A DNA stretch of 64,000 nucleotides, from NCBI GenBank assembly GCA_900468625.1, contig UBUL01000009.1, positions 124,001 to 188,000 on the forward strand. Direction: 5' to 3'. The stretch comes from Hyphomicrobiales bacterium. Its GTDB lineage: Bacteria > Pseudomonadota > Alphaproteobacteria > Rhizobiales > Rhizobiaceae. Shown in pieces: positions 9,576-17,363 of the stretch. Position 1 is the first letter of the stretch. Every line of letters begins with the position of its first letter. Under the pieces are notes generated by a model, which saw only the letters and a program-made list of their open reading frames with translations, did no database searches and had not been told where the DNA came from. A program made the position numbers and the translations under genes.

Positions 9576-9589
9576 CCAGGAGTAAAGCA

Positions 9590-10579
9590 ATGGCCGAAAA
9601 TGCCGCCTCGCTGGGTCAGTTCGATTTCGCCGGTGACGATCACGTCGTCCCCTTCCAGGTGGAAGGTTTGGACGTGCGCGGCCGTGCCGTGCAGCTCGGT
9701 CCGCTGCTGGACGCGATCCTCGCCCGGCACGACTATCCCATGCCGGTTGCACGCCTTCTGGCCGAGGCCATCGTCCTCACCGTGCTTCTCGGCACCTCGC
9801 TGAAGTTCGAAGGCAAGTTCACCGTGCAAACCAAGGGCGACGGTCCTGTCGATCTTCTGGTCGCCGATTTCTCGACGCCGGAAAATGTCAGGGCCTATGC
9901 GCGTTTCGATGAAGAAGAGCTGGCAAAGGCAGTGGCTGAAGGCCGGACCGAGCCGGAGCAGCTGCTCGGCAGGGGTGTGCTCGCCTTCACCATCGATCAA
10001 GGCCGCTTTACGCAACCCTATCAGGGAATCGTGCCGCTCGACGGCGCTTCGCTCGAGGAGATTGCCGGCACCTATTTCCGCCAGTCGGAACAGATTCCGA
10101 CCCGCGTCCGCCTCGGCGCTGCGGAGCTCTTCGATCGCGATGAGAATAACAAGCCGCGTCATCGCTGGCGTGCCGGCGGCTTGATCGCGCAGTTCCTTCC
10201 CGAGGCGCCTGAGCGCATGCGTCAGCCGGATATCCACGGCGGCGACGGCGATACCGGCCTGCGCCATCATGTCGAGGACGATGCCTGGGCGGAAGCGCGC
10301 AGCCTCGTGGAAACCATTGATGCCGACGAGCTGACGGATCCGCAGGTCGGCACCGAGCGGCTGCTATACCGCCTGTTCCACGAACGTGGCGTGCGCGTCT
10401 ACGAGCCGAAGGCCGTCTATGATCGCTGTTCATGCTCGCGGGACAAGCTGAAGGATGTATTGAAGGGCTTCACGGCCGAGGAGATCGATGCAAGCCAGGA
10501 CAATGGCGAGATCGCCGTGACCTGCGAGTTCTGCTCGACGACCTATCGCTTCGAAGTGTCCGAGATAGAAGCGGCCTGA
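9590..10579 (+). CDS. hslO: Redox-regulated chaperone Hsp33
   Basis: Hsp33 is a cytoplasmic holdase activated by oxidative unfolding. The 329-residue protein has the N-terminal Hsp33 fold and a C-terminal zinc module with the four redox cysteines as CxC (DRCSCSRDK) and CxxC (CEFCST). ATG 9590 follows CAGGAG at 9577-9582. That site lies directly behind a strong stem-loop made by an intergenic repeat, so folding could affect initiation. It sits between argF and the convergent apaG. Confidence 0.95.
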   Translation: MAENAASLGQFDFAGDDHVVPFQVEGLDVRGRAVQLGPLLDAILARHDYPMPVARLLAEAIVLTVLLGTSLKFEGKFTVQTKGDGPVDLLVADFSTPENVRAYARFDEEELAKAVAEGRTEPEQLLGRGVLAFTIDQGRFTQPYQGIVPLDGASLEEIAGTYFRQSEQIPTRVRLGAAELFDRDENNKPRHRWRAGGLIAQFLPEAPERMRQPDIHGGDGDTGLRHHVEDDAWAEARSLVETIDADELTDPQVGTERLLYRLFHERGVRVYEPKAVYDRCSCSRDKLKDVLKGFTAEEIDASQDNGEIAVTCEFCSTTYRFEVSEIEAA

Positions 10580-10586
10580 TGCTACT

Positions 10587-10979
10587 CTAGTTCAGGGTAC
10601 GCAGCAGGTTCGGCGTATCGAGAGAGAAGGCGGGGATCTTGACATGGAATTGTTCCCCGTCGTCCGTCTCCATCTGGTAATGGCCGAACATCATGCCTGA
10701 GGGCGTGTCGAGTGGGCAGCCCGAGGAATATTCATAGGTATCGCCGGGCTTCAAGTGCGGCTGCTCGCCGACCACGCCGGGGCCTGTCACTTCATCCACG
10801 ATGCCGTTCATGTCGGTGATGTGCCAGTAGCGCGTCACCAGCTTGACGGCCTTCTTCGAATGGTTGGAGATGACGATGCGATATCCCCAGACATAGCGAT
10901 CGTCATCCGGATCGGATTGCTCCTCCAGATAAAACGGTTCTACGACAACTTCTATGTCGCGTGTTAAGGCGCGATACAT
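10587..10979 (-). CDS. apaG: ApaG (CorD) domain protein
   Basis: This small single-domain protein of 130 residues belongs to the ApaG family, which has a fibronectin-III-like fold. Its function is poorly defined, with links to magnesium/cobalt tolerance and Ap4A in enterobacteria. Family motifs [33 protein letters not shown] and FSLDTP are intact. The start ATG (10977-10979) gives [11 protein letters not shown], the usual N-terminus; an upstream in-frame start at 11018 adds 13 unconserved residues. It converges on hslO with only 7 bases between stops. Confidence 0.93.
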   Translation of the reverse strand: MYRALTRDIEVVVEPFYLEEQSDPDDDRYVWGYRIVISNHSKKAVKLVTRYWHITDMNGIVDEVTGPGVVGEQPHLKPGDTYEYSSGCPLDTPSGMMFGHYQMETDDGEQFHVKIPAFSLDTPNLLRTLN

Positions 10980-11591
10980 GCCTGAAACCTTGCCACTGTC
11001 CTGAAGCGCCGAGGCCACTTTCGAGCCTGGTCGTCGCTTCGGTATTCCTAAGCTTGCGGCATATTATCCGCTTTCCATCACTCTCGCAAAGTGCTGGATT
11101 TCTAGCGGTATCCTATAACCTACCCGTTCCGTCAAGGAACGGCACGATGAAAACGTGCGTAAACCGCCGGCGCGGCTTGGAATTCAGCTATTGCGGTTGA
11201 CATTAAAGGTTAATGAAGCTGCTCCAAAGTATCTCGGTCGGCTTGTCATTAGGTCTCTTTTATCGGACTGGCGGCGTTTTCATATTCCGTGCGCGGAAAC
11301 GCTTGTCCTGATTTCAGGTGCACTTGCAGGGCGGCCGTCACATCTGCGCTTTCTGCAATCGAAATCTCCAGACCATATAATTCCCGATCCGGCCTTATGT
11401 TCCCCTGAGCCGACGGTCACGATTTCCCCTTGGCCCAGATTTCGGCTATCATCTGATTCTGGCATGGCCCGTGCCTCCCCCCTCCATCCGGGAAAGTATA
11501 TTTCATACGGGGCCGTCGATATCCAAACCGACTGTTTGAGCGCCTGGCATAAGGAGGGGTTGCGATCATCGCTCGCGATAGGAGGTTTAGA
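10980..11591. other. Intergenic region with no convincing gene
   Basis: This is 612 bases between the apaG start and the next + strand gene. Open frames on both strands have near-random third positions, unlike the neighbours. Visible signals are a 7-bp hairpin 11124-11130/11136-11142, a 15-base palindrome CATTAA-AGG-TTAATG at 11200-11214 overlapping a TTGACA, and a weak sigma-54-like site at 11460-11475. The region may be a long leader or a decayed gene. Confidence 0.5.
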
Positions 11592-12305
11592 ATGAGGCTT
11601 TCCGCCCCCGTTTATCATTTGAAGCGCAAGGCGAGACTCCTGTCCCGCCAGCAGAATATTCCCTTGCACGCCGCGCTGGATCGCATCGCGGCCGGCGAGG
11701 GTTTTTCAGGCTGGAGTTTGCTTTCGAGCAAAACGAACGCAGCCGTGCCCGTCGGCGAACTGTATGCACGTTTGAGCCCGGGCGATCTGGTGCTGGTCGG
11801 AGCCCGGCCCGGACACGGTAAAACGCTGATGAGCTTGAGGCTTGCCGTCGAAGCCATGAAGGCCGGCAATCGCAGTGTCTTCTTTACGCTGGAAGACACG
11901 GAAAAGGTCGTTCTGGATCGCTTCCCGGTGATCGGCGCCGATCACGCGGAATTTGTGTCGCTGTTTGAATTCGATAATTCTGATGCCATCAGCGCCGACT
12001 ATATCGTCGAGAGGCTGGCCCACGCATCGCGCGGCACGCTGGCGGTGGTCGATTTTCTGCAGCTGCTGGATCAGAAGCGGGAGAAGCCCGACCTGATGAT
12101 CCAGGTTCAGGCGTTGAGGGCGTTTGCGCGCCACAAAGGCGTGACGGTCGTCTTCATCTCGCAGATCGACCGCTCCTACGATCCGGCGCTGAAACCTGTG
12201 CCTGACCTGAAGGATATCCGCCTGCCGAACCCGCTGGATCTGGCGCTGTTCGACAAGATGGTGTTCGTGAACAACGGCCGGGTCGAATTCAGGGCCGCCG
12301 GCTGA
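11592..12305 (+). CDS. Orphan DnaB-like RecA-fold ATPase
   Basis: This 237-residue protein resembles the C-terminal RecA-like ATPase domain of replicative helicase DnaB but lacks DnaB's N-terminal domain. It has a Walker A-like loop GARPGHGKT (near residues 74-82), a FFTLEDTE stretch where DnaB has its catalytic-Glu segment, a Walker B-like TLAVVDFLQLLD and a sensor-like VVFISQIDR. Residues 1-50 are helical and resemble a short DNA-binding or oligomerisation segment. Its start follows a perfect AGGAGG (11580-11585). It has no operon partner. Similar stand-alone proteins are annotated as DNA helicase in rhizobia; actual function is not known to me. Confidence 0.75.
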   Translation: MRLSAPVYHLKRKARLLSRQQNIPLHAALDRIAAGEGFSGWSLLSSKTNAAVPVGELYARLSPGDLVLVGARPGHGKTLMSLRLAVEAMKAGNRSVFFTLEDTEKVVLDRFPVIGADHAEFVSLFEFDNSDAISADYIVERLAHASRGTLAVVDFLQLLDQKREKPDLMIQVQALRAFARHKGVTVVFISQIDRSYDPALKPVPDLKDIRLPNPLDLALFDKMVFVNNGRVEFRAAG

Positions 12306-12382
12306 CGGACTGCCGCGTCCTGCCATTGGCCCGTGGGGGCAGGTCGAGCCGCCTGGAAAACACCCGGGCGGCTCGGTCGATG

Positions 12383-13570
12383 TCAGGCGGAAACCTGCGC
12401 CAGGGCGCGAGCGAAATCCTCGACCAGGTCTTCGCTGTCCTCGATGCCGGCGGAAAAGCGCACGGTGCCTGGCGAAATGCCCAGTTCGGCGCGAGCCTCG
12501 TCGGTGAGGTTCTTGTGCGTCGTGGTGGCCGGATGGGTGATCAGGCTCTTGCTGTCGCCGAGATTGTTGGAGATCTTCACGATATCAAGCGCGTTCTGAA
12601 GCTTGAAGGCTGCTTCCTTGCCGCCCTTGAGCTCAAAGGCAACCAGGGTCGAGCCGCCGCTCATCTGCTTGGCGATGATATCGGCCTGCGGATGGTCGTT
12701 GCGGCCGGGATAGATCACCCGGGCGACCTTGTTGGTCTGCTCGGCGAGGAAATCGGCAATCTTCGCGGCGTTCTTCGTCTGTTGGGCGACACGCAGCGGC
12801 AGCGTCTCGATGCCCTTCAGCAGCGTCCAGGCGGTAAACGGCGACATGGCCGGGCCTGTGTGGCGGAAATAGTCCTGCAGGTTCTCGTCGATCCACTGCT
12901 TGTCGGAGAGGATGACGCCGCCGAGCGAGCGGCCCTGGCCGTCGATATGCTTTGTGGCGGAATAGACGACGATATGAGCGCCGAGCTCCAGCGGCTTCTG
13001 GAAGAGCGGCGTCGCGAAGACGTTGTCGACGACGACTTTGGCGCCGATCTGATTGGCGAGCTTGGCGACGGCTGCGATATCGACCACTTCCAGCGTCGGG
13101 TTGGTCGGGCTTTCGAGGAAGAAGACCTTCGTGTTCGGGCGGATGGCCTTTTCCCAGTTCTCGGTGAAGCGGCCATCGACCAGCGTGCATTCGATGCCGT
13201 ATTTCGGCGCGAGCGTCTCGACCACCCAGCGGCAGGAGCCGAAGAGGGCGCGGGCTGCGACGATATGGTCGCCAGCCTTTAGCTGGCAGAGGATGGCGGC
13301 GGAGACGGCGGCCATGCCCGAAGCAGTGGCGCGGGCGTCTTCAGCGCCTTCCAGCGCGCACATGCGCTTTTCGAACATATCGTTGGTGGGGCTGCCGTAG
13401 CGGGCGTAGATGAAACCGTCCGTCTCGCCCTTGAAGCGGGCTTCCGCCGCCTCGGAGGTGTCGTAGACGAAGCCCTGGGTCAGGAAGATCGCTTCTGAGG
13501 TCTCGCCGAATTGCGAACGGAGCGTTCCGTTGTGTACGAGCTGGGTTGCGGGGCGCCAAGTCTTGCTCAT
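12383..13570 (-). CDS. metZ: O-succinylhomoserine sulfhydrylase MetZ
   Basis: This PLP enzyme of the Cys/Met metabolism family makes homocysteine from O-succinylhomoserine and sulfide. It has 395 residues. The family features are YARYGSPTNDMFEKR, ALEGAEDARATASGMAA and the PLP lysine in YSATKHIDGQGR. The start ATG (13568-13570) gives MSKTWRPATQLVHNG, the usual N-terminus. An in-frame extension to 13642 would run through the leader terminator and is not used. Upstream is a SAM-II riboswitch, which ties its expression to S-adenosylmethionine level. Confidence 0.93.
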   Translation of the reverse strand: MSKTWRPATQLVHNGTLRSQFGETSEAIFLTQGFVYDTSEAAEARFKGETDGFIYARYGSPTNDMFEKRMCALEGAEDARATASGMAAVSAAILCQLKAGDHIVAARALFGSCRWVVETLAPKYGIECTLVDGRFTENWEKAIRPNTKVFFLESPTNPTLEVVDIAAVAKLANQIGAKVVVDNVFATPLFQKPLELGAHIVVYSATKHIDGQGRSLGGVILSDKQWIDENLQDYFRHTGPAMSPFTAWTLLKGIETLPLRVAQQTKNAAKIADFLAEQTNKVARVIYPGRNDHPQADIIAKQMSGGSTLVAFELKGGKEAAFKLQNALDIVKISNNLGDSKSLITHPATTTHKNLTDEARAELGISPGTVRFSAGIEDSEDLVEDFARALAQVSA

Positions 13571-13589
13571 GCCATCACCACTTTCAAAA

Positions 13590-13620
13590 CAAAAAAACCG
13601 GCCGCGAAAGCAGACCGGTT
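13590..13620 (-). terminator. Riboswitch-controlled terminator before metZ
   Basis: On the minus strand, AACCGGTC (13620-13613) pairs with GGCCGGTT (13603-13596) around a 9-base loop, followed by a run of about seven Ts. The left arm can instead pair with GACCGG at 13631-13626, which would prevent the terminator. Confidence 0.8.
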
Positions 13621-13625
13621 CAACC

Positions 13626-13684
13626 CCGGTCTTTTTAGCCACTTGTTTAACGTGGCTGCAAGCCGACCGGCCAAATCACCACGG
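13626..13684 (-). ncRNA. SAM-II riboswitch (SAM-alpha) upstream of metZ
   Basis: On the minus strand the leader reads CGTGGTGATTTGG, then GCTTGCAGCCACG, TTAAACAAGTGG and GCTAAAAAGACC, the conserved blocks of the alphaproteobacterial SAM-II class. P1 pairs CGTGG with CCACG. The pseudoknot involves CTTG with CAAG, and GCCGGTC with GACCGG after the A-run. It precedes metZ, one of the usual SAM-II targets. S-adenosylmethionine binding should free the downstream terminator. Confidence 0.92.
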
Positions 13685-13692
13685 GATAAGTT

Positions 13693-13721
13693 GCAATACT
13701 GCCGTTGACGGCTTGCGTCAA
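13693..13721 (-). promoter_or_regulatory. Predicted sigma-70 promoter of metZ
   Basis: On the minus strand, -35 TTGACG (13721-13716) and -10 TATTGC (13698-13693) are spaced by 17 bases. This places the start near 13686, at the first bases of the riboswitch. Confidence 0.6.
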
Positions 13722-13764
13722 TTCCCCGAGTTTGGTTTTGTCTGCGACAAATTATGAGAGAAGC

Positions 13765-14859
13765 ATGATGGTTCGCAATACTGGAATTCTGGCCGATCGC
13801 GCCATCGCAGCGCTCTTCGAAACGGGGCGGCTGACGAGCGAGAGGGAGCTGGACGTCGATCAGATCCAGCCGGCAAGTCTTGACCTCAGGCTCAGTTCCC
13901 ATGCCTTCCGCGTGCGCGCCAGCTTCATGCCAGGCCCGTCGCATCTGGTCGCCGACAAGCTCGACCGGCTGAAGCTGCATGTGATCGATCTCTCCGAAGG
14001 CGCGGTGCTTGAAACCGGCTGCGTCTATATCGTGCCGCTGATGGAGCGCCTCGACCTGCCCGAGAATATGTCGGCCTCCGCCAATCCAAAGAGCTCCACC
14101 GGCCGGCTCGACATTTTCACCCGCGTCATTACCGACCGGGCGCAGGAGTTCGACAAGATCCCGGCCGGCTATTCCGGCCCGCTCTATCTCGAAATCAGCC
14201 CGCGCACCTTCCCGATCGTCGTTCGTCGCGGTTCCCGCCTGTCGCAGATCCGCTTCCGCGTCGGCCAGGCCCTGCTCTCCGAGCCGGAACTGCTGGCGCT
14301 GCACGAGACCGAAACGCTGGTTGCCAGCAAGAAGCCGAATATCACCGGCGGCGGCATCGCGCTGTCGATCGATCTGGCCGGCGACAAGGAAGGGCTGATC
14401 GGCTATCGCGGCAAGCACCACACGGCCGTCGTCGATGTCGACAAGAAGGCCCAGCACGATATTTTCGATTTCTGGGAGCCGCTCTACAGCCGCGGCCGCA
14501 CCGAGCTGATCCTCGATCCCGATGAATTCTACATCCTCGTTTCGCGCGAGGCGGTGCATGTGCCGCCGCATTTCGCCGCCGAAATGACACCCTTCGATCC
14601 ACTGGTCGGCGAATTCCGCGTCCATTATGCCGGCTTCTTCGATCCGGGCTTCGGCCATGCGCCGGCCGGCGGCCGCGGCAGCCGCGCCGTACTGGAAGTG
14701 CGCAGCCACGAAGTGCCTTTCATCCTTGAAGACGGCCAGATTGTCGGCCGTCTGATCTACGAACACATGCTGGAGCAGCCGAGCAGCCTCTACGGCTCCG
14801 GCCTCGGCTCGAACTATCAGGCGCAGGGCCTGAAGCTCTCGAAGCACTTCCGGCTGTGA
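13765..14859 (+). CDS. dcd: dCTP deaminase, two-domain type
   Basis: This 364-residue 2'-deoxycytidine 5'-triphosphate deaminase is of the long form, about twice the length of E. coli Dcd. It probably carries two dUTPase-like halves. It would make dUTP for thymidylate synthesis. The first half shows the substrate motif NPKSSTGRLDIFTRVITD and GYSGPLYLEISP with SQIRF. The second half shows DEFYILVSREAVHVPP and FDPGFG. ATG 13765 or 13768 follows GAGAGAAG. It is divergent from metZ and followed by a tRNA gene. Confidence 0.82.
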   Translation: MMVRNTGILADRAIAALFETGRLTSERELDVDQIQPASLDLRLSSHAFRVRASFMPGPSHLVADKLDRLKLHVIDLSEGAVLETGCVYIVPLMERLDLPENMSASANPKSSTGRLDIFTRVITDRAQEFDKIPAGYSGPLYLEISPRTFPIVVRRGSRLSQIRFRVGQALLSEPELLALHETETLVASKKPNITGGGIALSIDLAGDKEGLIGYRGKHHTAVVDVDKKAQHDIFDFWEPLYSRGRTELILDPDEFYILVSREAVHVPPHFAAEMTPFDPLVGEFRVHYAGFFDPGFGHAPAGGRGSRAVLEVRSHEVPFILEDGQIVGRLIYEHMLEQPSSLYGSGLGSNYQAQGLKLSKHFRL

Positions 14860-14916
14860 TCGCATAGCGGCGGCCTTGACAGAGGCCGTCAACTGTTGGA
14901 CATCTCAAGGTGTCAG

Positions 14917-14990
14917 GCGGGTGTAGCTCAATGGTAGAGCAGCAGCTTCCCAAGCTGAATACGAGGGTTCGATTCCCTTCACCCGCTCCA
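14917..14990 (+). tRNA. tRNA-Gly(CCC)
   Basis: This is a 74-base cloverleaf with encoded CCA. The acceptor GCGGGTG pairs with CACCCGC, the discriminator is U, the D arm is AGCTCAATGGTAGAGC, and the anticodon loop TTCCCAA gives anticodon CCC. The T arm is GAGGGTTCGATTCCCTT. Only four anticodon-stem pairs are Watson-Crick; the outermost would be G-A. It decodes GGG. Confidence 0.95.
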
Positions 14991-14996
14991 AAATCT

Positions 14997-15905
14997 TCAT
15001 GCTAGAAACGGTCTCTTCGCCTTCAGCGCTTCTGTCAGCGCCTCGCCGAAGGTGGCGATCGGGCGTGCGAGGCGGCCCGCCGGCGGGCGGTGCACCAGCC
15101 AGTTGACGACTTTCGGGCTGAAATCCGGAGCCTCGATAATTTCGACCGAATCGCGCCAGCGGCTGTCGGCCAGTGCGGCCGGCGTCAGTACGCCGATGCC
15201 GAGGCCGCGCGCAACCAGCGACATGCGCAGATCGGCGCTCATGGCTTCGACCCCGACGTCGAAGGGCAGGCGCTCGGCTTCGAAGCGATGTTGGATGTAG
15301 GCGCGGAAGCCGCAGCCGCTCTGGTTCATGATCCAGGGAAAGCGTGAAAGCTCCTCAAGCTTCGGTTCCTTGGGAACGCCGAGCGATGGTGCGGCGACGA
15401 GGATAACGGCGTGGACCCCGAGCATATCGCCGATGACATTGTCCGGCGGCTGCAGCCCTTCCGCCAGGCAGACGGTTGCCGCATCGAGCTGACTGTGGGC
15501 GACCTGCTCTATGAGCTGCGGCGACCAGCCGGTGACGATGCGCAGCGTCAATTGCGGAAACTGGCTGCGCAATTCGTCGAGCGGGGCCGATAAGGCCGCT
15601 TCGGAGAGATAGGGCATGATCCCGAGGCGGAATTCGCCGCCGATCGTGCCGCCGGGCGAGACGCCGGCCTTGAGATCGTCGAGCGAACGCAAGACGCGGC
15701 GCCCATGCTCATAGGCTTCGCGTCCTGCTGCTGTCGGTCTTAGCGGTTTCGACTGCCGATCGAGGAGGGCGATGCCGAGACTGTCTTCCAGATTCTGTAT
15801 GCGCCTTGTGATGCCTGGCTGCGTCAGGTTGATGCGTGCGGAGGCCGATACGATCGATCCGGTCTCCACGACGGCGACGAAGGCCTCGAGATCATGAATG
15901 TTCAT
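14997..15905 (-). CDS. LysR-family transcriptional regulator
   Basis: This 302-residue LysR-type regulator has an N-terminal helix-turn-helix (FVAVVETGSIVSASARINLTQ at residues 9-29, then GITRRIQNLED) and a C-terminal ligand-binding domain of two alpha/beta lobes. Its start faces the MFS gene across 101 bases, a divergent layout that suggests it controls that exporter and itself. The ligand is unknown. GCATAAT (15915-15921) and ATTATGC (15948-15954) form a candidate operator in the shared promoter. The gene ends 6 bases after the tRNA. Confidence 0.9.
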   Translation of the reverse strand: MNIHDLEAFVAVVETGSIVSASARINLTQPGITRRIQNLEDSLGIALLDRQSKPLRPTAAGREAYEHGRRVLRSLDDLKAGVSPGGTIGGEFRLGIMPYLSEAALSAPLDELRSQFPQLTLRIVTGWSPQLIEQVAHSQLDAATVCLAEGLQPPDNVIGDMLGVHAVILVAAPSLGVPKEPKLEELSRFPWIMNQSGCGFRAYIQHRFEAERLPFDVGVEAMSADLRMSLVARGLGIGVLTPAALADSRWRDSVEIIEAPDFSPKVVNWLVHRPPAGRLARPIATFGEALTEALKAKRPFLA

Positions 15906-16006
15906 GAGGAACTCGCATAATCATTATTATTTCATTTCATTTGCCGCATTATGCAGCAAGGCGATAAACATGGCTATCTTTATTATCAAAAATTATTGGA
16001 GAGCCT
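15906..16006. promoter_or_regulatory. LysR/MFS divergent promoter with inverted repeat
   Basis: GCATAAT at 15915-15921 is the inverse of ATTATGC at 15948-15954; the latter sits in a near-palindrome GCATTATGC. The region is AT-rich. It is a plausible regulator-binding site by position only. Confidence 0.45.
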
Positions 16007-17254
16007 ATGTCCACAAGAGAGCCCATGTCGCAGGTTCGCGAACGCACGGCGAACGAGCTGCCGGAGGGTGATGTCTCCACGGCGGCCGCCGCTCCCTCGA
16101 CACTGCTGTTTGCCGTCGCCACCGGCGTCATCATCCTCAATCTCTTTGCGCCGCAGACACTCGTTGGCATCATCGGCCCATCGCTCGGCTTTTCCGAGAG
16201 TGGTGCGGGTCTTGTGGCCATGTCGTCTTTGCTCGGCTATGCCGCAGGTCTCTTTTTCCTGGTGCCGCTGGCCGATCTGATGGAAAACCGCCAGCTGGTG
16301 CTGCGCATGCTTCTGTCGGCTTTGGTCATGGCGATCGCTGCCGCCTTCGCGCCGACCGGGTGGAGCCTGTTGATTTTCCTGTTTCTGCTCGGGGCAGCCT
16401 GTTCCGCGATCCAGATCCTCGTGCCGATTGCGGCAGCCATGGCGCCGCCCGAGCATCGCGGCCGGGTCATCGGCAATGTCATGAGCGGCGTGATGATCGG
16501 CATCCTCGTGTCGCGGCCGCTGGCAAGCCTCTTTGCCGATCTCTGGGGCTGGAGGAGCTTCTATGCCATCAGCGCCGTGACGCTTGCGCTTCTGGCGGCT
16601 GTGCTTGCGCTGCGCCTGCCCGAGAGACGTCCGTTGGTCAGCGCCAGCTACGGAGCCCTTATCGGTTCGCTCTTCCAATTGCTCTATGAGGAACCCGTGC
16701 TGCGGCTGCGCGCTTTCACGGCGGCCCTGATGATGGCGAGCTTCAGCCTGTTCTGGACATCCGTCGCCCTGCGCCTGGCGCAGCCGCCATTCTCGCTCGG
16801 CCAATCCGGCATCGCACTGTTTGCGCTGGTCGGTGCCGGCGGTGCCGCTGCGACATCAGTCTTCGGCCGCATGGGCGACAAGGGCTGGACGCGGACGGCG
16901 ACGCTGGTCGCGCATTCGATCGTGCTTGCGGCCATGGCCTTGGCCGCGTGGGTTGGCGGGATAAGATCGGGTCATCCCATCGCGCTGCTGATCCTTCTCG
17001 GTGTGAGCGCCGTGATGCTCGATGTCGGCGTCACCGGCGATCAGACGCTGGGACGCCGCGCCGTCAACCTTCTGAAGCCGGAAGCACGAGGCCGCATCAA
17101 CGGTCTCTTCGTCGGCATCTTCTTCCTCGGTGGGGCGCTGGGGTCGGCGCTTGCCGGCACGGCATGGAATTGGGGCGGATGGATTGCCGTCTGTGCCGCC
17201 GCTGCGGTCTTCGGCCTTATCGCCCTCGTCACGGCCTTTTCCGCACGGGCGTGA
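16007..17254 (+). CDS. MFS transporter (12-helix drug-efflux-like)
   Basis: This 415-residue inner-membrane transporter of the major facilitator superfamily has about twelve hydrophobic helices in two halves. The helix 2-3 loop reads LADLMENRQLVLR, and a second, similar loop FGRMGDKGWTR lies midway. The N-terminal tail of about 30 polar residues is cytoplasmic. ATG 16007 follows GGAGAG; ATG 16025 is possible. It is divergent from a LysR gene, a usual arrangement for regulated efflux. The substrate cannot be told from sequence. Confidence 0.88.
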   Translation: MSTREPMSQVRERTANELPEGDVSTAAAAPSTLLFAVATGVIILNLFAPQTLVGIIGPSLGFSESGAGLVAMSSLLGYAAGLFFLVPLADLMENRQLVLRMLLSALVMAIAAAFAPTGWSLLIFLFLLGAACSAIQILVPIAAAMAPPEHRGRVIGNVMSGVMIGILVSRPLASLFADLWGWRSFYAISAVTLALLAAVLALRLPERRPLVSASYGALIGSLFQLLYEEPVLRLRAFTAALMMASFSLFWTSVALRLAQPPFSLGQSGIALFALVGAGGAAATSVFGRMGDKGWTRTATLVAHSIVLAAMALAAWVGGIRSGHPIALLILLGVSAVMLDVGVTGDQTLGRRAVNLLKPEARGRINGLFVGIFFLGGALGSALAGTAWNWGGWIAVCAAAAVFGLIALVTAFSARA

Positions 17255-17363
17255 ACGAAGCAAGCGGACGGACGGCATAGGTCGTCCGTCCCGTCGTCAT
17301 CCAGGCGCACATCGAGACGCGTCACTGCCATTCGTCCGGCTGTGACGCGCAATGGCGGCAACC

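Noticed and set aside
11460..11475. A sigma-54-like site TGGCATGGCCCGTGCC upstream of the DnaB-like gene
   Set aside because: Core GG and GC spacing fits but two consensus positions fail. Such matches are expected several times by chance in 64 kb, and the gene has no known sigma-54 link.
11155..11595. A 146-codon + strand frame that ends overlapping the start of the DnaB-like gene
   Set aside because: Third positions are near random, the start is GTG with no ribosome site, and the sequence has no protein-like pattern. The end overlap looks accidental.
12326..13282. A long + strand open frame opposite metZ
   Set aside because: It is the complement of a well-supported PLP enzyme and has no recognisable domain.
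14917..17254. tRNA gene as an integration site of a genomic island
   Set aside because: No integrase, no repeat of the tRNA 3' end seen downstream, and neighbours have normal codon use.
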